A stretch of 64,000 bases of DNA, taken from the NCBI GenBank assembly GCA_946122785.1, contig CAMGYJ010000004.1, positions 61,326,679 to 61,390,678 of the forward strand, in the 5' to 3' direction. The stretch comes from Linum tenue. Taxonomy: Eukaryota; Streptophyta; Magnoliopsida; Malpighiales; Linaceae. The notes below the pieces were generated by a model. The model had not been told where the DNA came from, ran no database searches, and saw only the letters and a program-made list of their open reading frames with translations. Both the position numbers and the translations under genes were made by a program. Below are positions 56,572 through 64,000 of this stretch, piece by piece; the first letter of the stretch is position 1; every line of letters begins with the position of its first letter.

Positions 56572-57424
56572 CGGAATTACGTACGTGATTTAATTTGGGG
56601 GTCTTGTTGGAATAAAATTGATCTCCTGTGCCGTGTCTCTGTTGCTTTTCGCTGTATTTCTCGGTCAATTACTCAATTGCAACTTCAGCTCTACTCTGAT
56701 TTCGCCTTCAATTCAATAAAAAAACTCTTATTCCGGGTTACTGTTCACACATGGTGCATGGCGGGTTCAGGAATTTTAAATAGGGGTGTACTCCTAAATT
56801 TTTTTTTAATTTTAAATTTAAAATTAAATCAAATAACTATTAAATATGAAAATATTCAACTAGTAAAAGTTAGAATAAAAGTTCAAACATGTTACGTATT
56901 ATGAAAGAATGGTAAAAATACATTCGGTATATACACTGCTCAACAAATCTCTCGTGACATATCCTACTAGACAAGGGTAACCCGTAATTGGGTTTAATCG
57001 TTAGGTTTTGAAAATAATTGGGGATACGAATAACCTTTTACGATTATATCTTGATCTAAAACATAACTACAAATGAGTTGAAGTATAATTGAAACTATTT
57101 ACTTGTAGTAGCAGTGTTCCCAAGTTCAAATCACACAGACCCTATCACTTAAATATTATTTGTACTCATATGCAGAATACTATAGGAGGTTGAATAATCA
57201 TTTTCCATATTTTAAGAGTGTTCCACTATCACTAATTTTTTTTTACCCATACAAAAACAACTATCGAAGGTTGGATAATCGTTTTTCCAAATTTTAGGGG
57301 TGTCCCGGGACACCCCTAAACCTCCATGTATCCGTCCCTGCTCTTGAATCCGCTATGATAGCGCCCACCATAGCAATTTATAGGAACCCAAGTCTAATAT
57401 GTTTGTCCCTTATTATTGTTTTTA
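56572..57424. other. AT-rich intergenic with a 28-bp palindrome
   Basis: No gene seen. A diverged direct repeat (GGTTGAATAATC near 57187, GGTTGGATAATC near 57269) leads into a perfect 28-bp palindrome at 57293-57320 whose half-site is TTTAGGGGTGTCCC. AGGGGTGT recurs near 56805, so this may be a decayed transposon. Confidence 0.45.
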
Positions 57425-57602
57425 TAACCCAGCAACCTCAACCCCGCATGCCACTTTGTGACAGCGTGATCTACTAAACCTGGAGAGTACCTGTACAAGA
57501 CACAACTTCGTCCCCGACACTCAGGCATGCCTCCGGGAACACACAAACGGAGCGCCGCTGGGGATCGAACTCGGGCGACCTCTCACATCATGAGCCAACC
57601 AT
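57425..57602 (-). mobile_element. tRNA-derived SINE-like element
   Basis: On the minus strand from about 57600 there is an A-box-like TTGGCTCATGATGTGAG and, about 20 bp on, a B-box-like GAGTTCGATCCCC. These are the two parts of an RNA polymerase III promoter at tRNA-like spacing. A GC-rich body runs to about 57425, where AT-rich DNA resumes. A clear tail and target duplication were not found. Confidence 0.55.
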
Positions 57603-59104
57603 CTTCTACTTTCAACGCTTTTCTATAGATATTCAATCTTAATAAGTTACAATGCTTTTTTATATATATATAATATTAGTTTAGCATGTGTAACAGTTGT
57701 GAGTTACAATGCTTATTAAGTATTTACATAATATTAGTTTAGCATATGTAAACATTGTGGAACCATATTATACATTGCGTAATTTATCGTACGATAGTTA
57801 TTTCTTATGCATATATAAACATATTATTAGAGCGCACACAATGTTTATCCTCCCGACCAGATAGAAGAAAAGTGTTGTATCCATTTATCAATCATCATTT
57901 GACGTAAAATGAAGATCGTGTTGGTTTTGCGGTCGACCTAATAAAAGTAAATAAACATATGCCCTGCGTCTTTTTTACTTATGTGGGTGGTTCTTTTGCT
58001 CGTACTAATTACGTTTCAAACCAACAGAATCAGTCATAAATAATGAAACAGCATATTAGGTCGACCTAATCCTATATTAGGTCGACCAAAAAGTCCATGT
58101 TACGGTAACATGCATGTCACCGTAGCAAAGTCCAAAAGTTTTTATTTAAGTTTCTAATAAATAAAAGAAAATAGAATAGAAGTAGAGAAATACAAATGAG
58201 AGACCCATGTGTGATGAATTGAGAAAATATGAAACAGAAAATGGACAAACGAAGAAAATACAACAGCTAAAAGTAGATATAATAATAAAAATGTAACAAA
58301 CAAATCTCGACAAGAAAACCATGAACAACATAAGAGAACATGTAAAATCTATTTAGGAGAATAGCACATTAGCAAGAATTCAACATCATCCTTATTCAGA
58401 AAGAAGTTAATAATTAAAAAACCAATATAAATTATAAGTCTTTCATAACTAATTCAACCATAGAAAAAATAAAAGTACTATCTACTAAAAAAAATTCAAG
58501 TACAAAAAATTTTATAACTGTCTTTATTAATATTACTATGATCTAATAAATTGTAAAAAAATAAAACTTCAATAGATAAGTGTGCTTTGTGTAGTTATTG
58601 TGATTTAACCACAGTAGTTAGTGGTTAACTACTAATCATAAAATTCACAATTTTACTAAACACAACAAAATCACTAAACCCAAAGTGTGGTTAGTGGTTA
58701 ACCAAACTACGTGTGGTTTACTGTTAACTCACAAACCCAACTTCCATCCCTAATTATGTATCACATTTTTTAACTCAAATTTTGGAAAATTTTGTTTAGA
58801 AAAAATGAGTTCATTGTGATCTATTATGAAAAATAATTTTTCAGGACCAAATATACCATCCTATGCAATCCTGGTATAAGGTGATGATAACTAGTGATAG
58901 ATGATACTTAAAGGTGACAAATGATGATTAGTATATTATATTCATACGACTATATAGACAACCCTTTTACACTATGATATATTCATACTACTTGAGTACA
59001 CTTTCATACCGCCATGTTATTATTATCTTATTATACTACCAAACATTATCATTAGCGCACCATGTTATAGACTAATAATGTATGTCTCAATTTCTTTTTT
59101 GTTC
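57603..59104. other. AT-rich intergenic
   Basis: No gene seen. Clustered GGTCGACC palindromes lie near 58059-58087, once as ATTAGGTCGACCTAAT. Repeats of GTGGTTAGTGGTTAAC type occur at 58610-58735. Otherwise featureless. Confidence 0.45.
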
Positions 59105-61597
59105 TTTTTTTTTTTTTACAAAAGATAATCATATATTGATTCCAAATAAGAGATAGTTACATCCTGGAATTCAGCCAGGTCTGAAAATTAAAAACTCGAT
59201 TCCTGATCGGGTACAAAGAGAGGGCTTTCCTAGCCACCAAGTGGGCTACCCTATTACTACGCCGACCTACAAATCGAACCCTCAGTCCCGGATGGACGCG
59301 AAAATAGTGCATGACCTCTTCAAGAACAACACCCACCCGATTGTCTCTGGCATCACCATGATTGATTTTATCAATTATCACCTTAGCGTCACCTTCAAAT
59401 TGAACCGAGGTGAAATTATTCGCCAGACACCATAAGACTGCCTCCCTGAGAACAAGAAGCTCTACCGTCATCGGATCATCCAAGGCATGAAACTGCACAC
59501 CCTTTACCATAAGAACTGCCCCAGAAGGTTTAGCAGCACAATCCCTCCCGCCGAATGCGATCCAGTCCGAATTGCCCCATCCCACATACAAACAACCCCC
59601 TGGGCCTCTTCCACCCCCAACCTATCCCTCAAAGAGATCGCAGGCCGAAGACCCTTATCCACTGGGAGACGTACCCATTCCTCATATTGCTGATGAAACT
59701 GACGCATCAAAGCAGGGAAACCGAACTGTTTACCCTCAAAGACCACCCAGTTCCGATACCGCCATATCCGCCAAAGGATCGCAACCACCGCCATGAACAA
59801 CTGGGGTTGGGACACCAAAGCCATTAGCTTTTTGAGAAATAACGGGAACGTATGCCGCGGCAACCCTTCCCCCACATAGTCCAGGCCAGAATAATCCCAA
59901 AGAGCCCGAGCCACAGGGCAATAAAGAAACAAGTGCTCCAAAGTCTCCGAACCCTCCCAGCAAACCGGACATCTAGGGGGAACCGGAACCTTTCGACTAA
60001 TAAGGGCCTCAGTAGTAGGTAGGATCCGATGAAGAATCTGCCAGACAAAAACTTTCAGCTTAGGGGGAATATTCGAATCCCACAACTGAATCCAACTAGC
60101 CTTATCCATCCAACTGACCGTATCCTTCCAGCCACCTTCTCTCTTATCCAAGGCAACCGCCAAGTGATAGGCAGATTTGACAGAAAATACCCCATCAGAT
60201 GTATTATGCCAAATAAGCCTATCCTCCACATTCTGATAAGGAATAGGAATTGTTTTGATGGCCCGACAAGTTGGCGGATCAAACCACTGGCTCAACTTTT
60301 GGTCATCCCACCGCCCCTCCCCCTGACAAATGACCTCTGCTACAGGGGGGGTTGGCACCCGTAGGTAGGATCAAAGGATTATAACTAGGGGGATCAAGCT
60401 GGGCTTGCGGGATCCAGTTGGAATGGAGTAAAGAAGCAGACTGCCCATTACCAATTTGCCACCTTAAGCCCTTTTCTAATAATTCTCGACCAAACAGGAT
60501 ACTCTGTCAACCCCAAGAGGGACGAGACCGAGCCGTAGCATCCAAAAACGACCTATTTGGGAAATACTTGCCTTTATAGACCTGGGCCAGGAGGGAATGC
60601 GGTTCGGTAAGGATACGCCAGGCAATTTTCGCAAGGAGTGCTTGATTGAACTGCTCAAACCGCCGAAATCCCATCCCGCCATCATGTTTACTTCTGCACA
60701 TATTTCGCCAGGACATCCACCGAACCCGAGGATGCCCCTCTGTATCCCCCCACCAGAACCGCGCCACATGCTTATCGAGGAGACGACATAGAGAGACAGG
60801 GAGCTTGAAGCAAGACATAACATGCAGAGGCAAAGCCAAGGCAACTGACTTGATCAGCGTCTCTTTAGCCGCCCAAGATAACGTCCTCTGTTTCCAACCC
60901 TGGAGGCGCTCTAACAATTTTTCCTCCAAAAACCGGAAGGTCTCCATTTTAGATCGAGCAAACAGCGTAGGTAAACCCAGGTATTTATCATGGACACCCA
61001 CCGCCCCCACCCCTAGAACAGCAGCCAAGAACTCCTGATCCGCCCGCACAATATTCTTACTAAAGCAAACCGCTGATTTATCCAAGTTCACCTTCTGGCC
61101 ACTCAACTCCTCATATTCTCTCAAGACCACCAACAGATTCTCACATTCCCGAAGGGTTCCACGTAAAAATAAATACGAATCATCCGCAAAGAACAAATGT
61201 GAGATCCTAGGGGCCCGTGGAGCCACTTTGATCCCCTCCAGCCGCTTCTCAGCAATCGCCTTACGAATAAGGGCTGAGAAACCTTCAGTGCAAAGCACAA
61301 AGAGGAGAGGGGAGAGGGGATCGCCTTGCCGCAATCCTCTCGAGGGGGAAAAATAGCCCGACGGAGTGCCATTCATAAGAACTGAGAACGAGGAAGACCT
61401 AAGAAACTCATGAATCCATTCCTTCCAGACGGAGTTAAAGCCCATCTTGTCTAAAACCGCGAGAAGAAAGGGTCATTCAACCCTATCATAGGCCTTTTCC
61501 ATGTCAACCTTCAGGGCCATGTACCCTTTCTTACCTCGCGCTTTAATTTTCAAGTAGTGCATTAACTCATGACTCAGGAGAACTGTTATAAACGCGC
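59105..61597 (-). mobile_element. LINE (RT, zinc finger, RNase H), minus strand, interrupted by Copia
   Basis: The poly(A) tail is the T run at 59105-59117. Upstream on the minus strand lie the RNase H domain (59591-59157), the zf-RVT region (60358-59504; CPVCWEGSETLEHLFLYC) and RT (61690-60507; GLRQGDPLSPLLFVLCTEGF, HLFFADDSYLF, KYLGLPTLFAR). The 5' part is cut at 61598 by the Copia LTR and must continue beyond the window if retained. It is younger-looking than the LINE relic at 48-54 kb. Confidence 0.88.
59157..61597 (-). pseudogene. LINE ORF2 with few disabling mutations
   Basis: The product would be RT, a zinc-finger region and RNase H. Breaks are few: a TGA at about 61474 where relatives have Trp (AYDRVE-stop-PF), a TGA near 60506 in the WG-stop-QSILFGREL context, a frameshift at the C run near 60347 and a frameshift near 59512 before MVKGVQFHALDD. 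RNase H motifs remain (LVLREAVLWCLAN, FVGRRSNRVAHLVARKALS). Endonuclease and ORF1 are outside the surviving part. Confidence 0.85.
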
Positions 61598-61903
61598 TGC
61601 TACTGATCGGGAAATCGCCGGAATCGACAAAGCAAGAATACGAAAGCGAGAATCGAAAACACGACACACGATTTACGTGGTTCACTAACACGATGTGTGT
61701 TAGCTACGTCCACGGGCGAGAGAGAGCCAGTTTCACTATATCGAGGAGATTACAGATTACAGAGGAGTATGAGAAGTATTTATAGTACTTCTCCATGTGG
61801 GTCTAAACCTAATCCAATCTGACAAAGGAAACGGTTACAGACCAGGCCCAAAACCCGATTACCAGTCGTAGCGGCTGATAATCCGATTCAAGTCATATCA
61901 ACA
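61598..61903 (-). repeat. 3' LTR of the Copia element
   Basis: 306 bp, TG...CA on either strand; on the minus strand it starts TGTTGATATGACTTG. TATA box TATAAATA at 61784-61777. The left boundary is set by the loss of LINE coding sequence at 61597; it could be a few bases off. Confidence 0.75.
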
Positions 61904-61997
61904 AATCTCCACCTTGACTTGAATCCTCTTCCTCTGAAATCTCTGATGTACTCTGCTCCTTCTCTCTCTCCCGCCATCAGTGCCCCGTAGGGCGGAG

Positions 61998-64000
61998 TCA
62001 CCCACTCAAGACATTCAGCAAGTCCAAGCAGTGTTGGAACTTGCCATGTGGAACTGGCTTCGTGAACATATCAGCAGGATTATCCGCGGTGCCAACCTTC
62101 TTCACCTTAATCCTCTTCTCTGTCCTCAAGAAATGATACCTCACATCGATGTGCTTAGTCCTCTCATGGTGGACTTGATCCTTGGCCAAGCATATTGCAC
62201 TCAAACTGTCGCAATACACCACTGCCTGATCATGATGTAGACCCAGATCACCAACCAGTCCCTTCAACCATATTCCCTCCTTAGCAGCTTCTGTCAACGC
62301 CATATACTCTGCCTCAGTAGTAGATCCTGTCACCGCCGACTGCAAAGTTGCCTTCCAGCTCACTACAGAACTCCCAAGATTGAATACATAACCGGTCATC
62401 GATCTCCTCGTGTCAACATCTCCAGCATAGTCCGAGTCAGAATACCCAGACACCAAGCACTCTGTATCACTTCCGAAGCTAATCCCCACATCAGGTGTAC
62501 CCTTAAGGTACCGGAAGATCCTCTTCACAGCCTGCCAATGCTCCTTCCCAGGTTGTATCATAAACCTGCTGACAACACTAACAACATGTGCAAGATCAGG
62601 TCTAGTGCATACCATAGCGTACATCAAGCTACCTACTGCACTAGCATATGGGACTCTCGACATGTACTCCTTCTCAGCCTCTAACTGCGGTGCATAAGCT
62701 GAGGATAGATGAACATTTGAAGCACTAGGAGTATTTAAGGGCTTTGTTGAAGACATGCCAAACCTCGACAGTATCTTCTGGATGTAGCTCTTCTGTGACA
62801 AGAAAAGCTTCTTCTTCGACCTGTCCCTGTAAATCTCCATACCCAAGATCTTCTGAGCAGCTCCCAAATCCTTCATCTCAAACTCAGCACTGAGAAGCCC
62901 CTTTAACTTCTGGATATCAGACTTTGACCTCGCAGCTATGAGCATATCATCCACATACAGAACTAGATATATCATCGAACCATCCTCTGCCTTGCTGTGA
63001 TATACACAACAATCATATGGACTTCTGCTGTAGCCCAGCTCAAGCATGTAACTGTCAAATCTCTTGTACCACTGCCTCGGAGATTGCTTAAGTCCATACA
63101 AGGACTTCTTCAACTTACAAACATAGTCTTCTTTTCCCGGAACCTCGAATCCTTCTGGCTGAGTCATGTAAATTTCTTCTTCCAACTCTCCATGTAGGAA
63201 AGCTGTCTTCACGTCTAGCTGCTCGAGCTCCAAGTCATAATGTGCCACTATTGCTAGTAGCACTCTGATCGAAGTATGTCTGACCACTGGTGAGAAAATC
63301 TCATTATAGTAAACTCCTTCCCTCTGCGAGAAGCCTCGTGCAACCACCCGAGCTTTAAATTTCATGCCCTCTTTAGAAGTGATTCCTTCCTTCTTCTTGT
63401 AGATCCACTTGTTTGTAACAATCTTCCTTCCCTGTGGTCGTTTGACTAGCTCCCAAGTCTGATTCCTGTCATGGGATTCCATCTCATCTCCCATTGCGGC
63501 AAGCCATTGATCAGCTTCACCACCCGAAACTGCTTCTCTATAGGACTGTGGCTCTCCTGCATCCACTTCCTCAGCAACCTGAAATGAATACGCCACCATG
63601 TCCTCGAAGCCATACCTCTGTGGAGGTACTCCTGCAGTCGCTCTCTTTGGTCTACCAGAAGCAATAGACTGTTGAGCTCGTGCACTGGACTCTAAAGTTT
63701 CTGGCTCTGCAGAGACATCCTCATCATGTTGATCTTCTCCACCTTGGTGCTCAAACTCACTCTCATTGAGAGTTTGCAGCTCCACCTGCTTATCAACATT
63801 CCTGCTACCTTCAGCAACAGTAACCTTCAACATGGGGTTAAACATAGACTTCTCATCAAATATCACATTTCTACTAAGTATAACTCGATGCTCAGAAGGT
63901 GACCAGACTCGAAATCCCTTAACTCCATCTCCGTAACCCACAAATACACCCTTCTTTGCCCTTGGGTTCAGTTTACCCTCATCCACATGATAATAAACAG
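61998..64000 (-). CDS. Copia polyprotein, integrase end, RT and RNase H (partial)
   Basis: Open on the minus strand from the window edge to the stop at 61998, with no stop or frameshift. It starts in the integrase C-terminal region ([31 protein letters not shown]). An acidic spacer leads to the RT ([45 protein letters not shown], catalytic [13 protein letters not shown]) and RNase H ([44 protein letters not shown]). The end is [15 protein letters not shown]. The start codon lies beyond the window. The enzyme motifs are intact, so the element may be active or recently so. Confidence 0.95.
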   Translation of the reverse strand, partial: VYYHVDEGKLNPRAKKGVFVGYGDGVKGFRVWSPSEHRVILSRNVIFDEKSMFNPMLKVTVAEGSRNVDKQVELQTLNESEFEHQGGEDQHDEDVSAEPETLESSARAQQSIASGRPKRATAGVPPQRYGFEDMVAYSFQVAEEVDAGEPQSYREAVSGGEADQWLAAMGDEMESHDRNQTWELVKRPQGRKIVTNKWIYKKKEGITSKEGMKFKARVVARGFSQREGVYYNEIFSPVVRHTSIRVLLAIVAHYDLELEQLDVKTAFLHGELEEEIYMTQPEGFEVPGKEDYVCKLKKSLYGLKQSPRQWYKRFDSYMLELGYSRSPYDCCVYHSKAEDGSMIYLVLYVDDMLIAARSKSDIQKLKGLLSAEFEMKDLGAAQKILGMEIYRDRSKKKLFLSQKSYIQKILSRFGMSSTKPLNTPSASNVHLSSAYAPQLEAEKEYMSRVPYASAVGSLMYAMVCTRPDLAHVVSVVSRFMIQPGKEHWQAVKRIFRYLKGTPDVGISFGSDTECLVSGYSDSDYAGDVDTRRSMTGYVFNLGSSVVSWKATLQSAVTGSTTEAEYMALTEAAKEGIWLKGLVGDLGLHHDQAVVYCDSLSAICLAKDQVHHERTKHIDVRYHFLRTEKRIKVKKVGTADNPADMFTKPVPHGKFQHCLDLLNVLSG

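Larger units (their letters stand above)
61598..64000 (-). mobile_element. Ty1/Copia retrotransposon, truncated by window end
   Basis: The 3' LTR (61598-61903) is followed on the plus map by a polypurine tract (complement of AATCTCCACCTTGACTT) and then the C-terminal part of a Copia polyprotein on the minus strand. It inserted into the LINE at 61597; a CGCGC sequence precedes it, possibly the target duplication. The 5' LTR, gag and protease lie beyond 64000. Confidence 0.92.

Overview
The window is nuclear DNA from a flowering plant, almost certainly a eudicot. Its genes are intron-rich and belong to plant families: B3/REM factors, an LRR-VIII-1 receptor kinase, a PXA-PX-nexin protein, a 4CXXC zinc-finger protein and a ginkbilobin-type secreted protein. 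Intergenic DNA is AT-rich and full of plant transposon types (Ty3/Tat, Ty1/Copia, LINE, SINE, hAT, Mutator-like, CACTA). I cannot name the species from sequence alone.

Layout. About 2.6-10.3 kb is a cluster of B3-domain genes on the minus strand: a two-B3 REM gene (4612-6030), a strong VERNALIZATION1 homologue (7457-10293) and two relics of B3 last exons (2657-2800, 6690-6840). An LTR-like promoter segment, a LINE tail with a 15-bp target duplication and a small hAT element lie among them. A foldback Mutator-like element follows at 11.0-12.1 kb. From 12360 to 24779 lies a full-length Ty3/Tat-type retrotransposon with 595-bp LTRs that I read as identical. Its pol is split by a 1.7-kb hAT insertion. 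Its 3' part holds eight 55-bp tandem repeats and a spliced antisense gene of 834 codons. It seems to sit inside an older, decayed hAT copy that continues to about 27.0 kb.

From 27.8 to 47.8 kb is the gene-rich part: an Expp1-like secreted protein (+), a CDCA7-like zinc-finger protein (-), a 15-exon PXA/PX/nexin-C membrane protein (-), a GC-rich intronless double ubiquitin-like protein (+) and a 19-exon LRR receptor kinase (+), with small inverted-repeat elements between them.

From 48.2 kb to the end is nested transposon territory. A decayed LINE is split by a 4.4-kb non-autonomous Copia-type element, which is itself split by a CACTA element and carries a second, unrelated LTR with its own primer-binding site. 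Then come an opposing LINE fragment, one small secreted cysteine-rich protein gene (56155-56571), a SINE-like element, another LINE (59.1-61.6 kb) and a Copia element that runs off the end with an intact RT-RNase H frame.

Exon coordinates were set by hand from GT/AG sites. In each multi-exon model the reading phase closes at every junction and the total length divides by three, which supports the models but does not prove them. The host genes show no operon-like coupling. Functional links are limited to the B3 tandem cluster and to parts of the same transposon.
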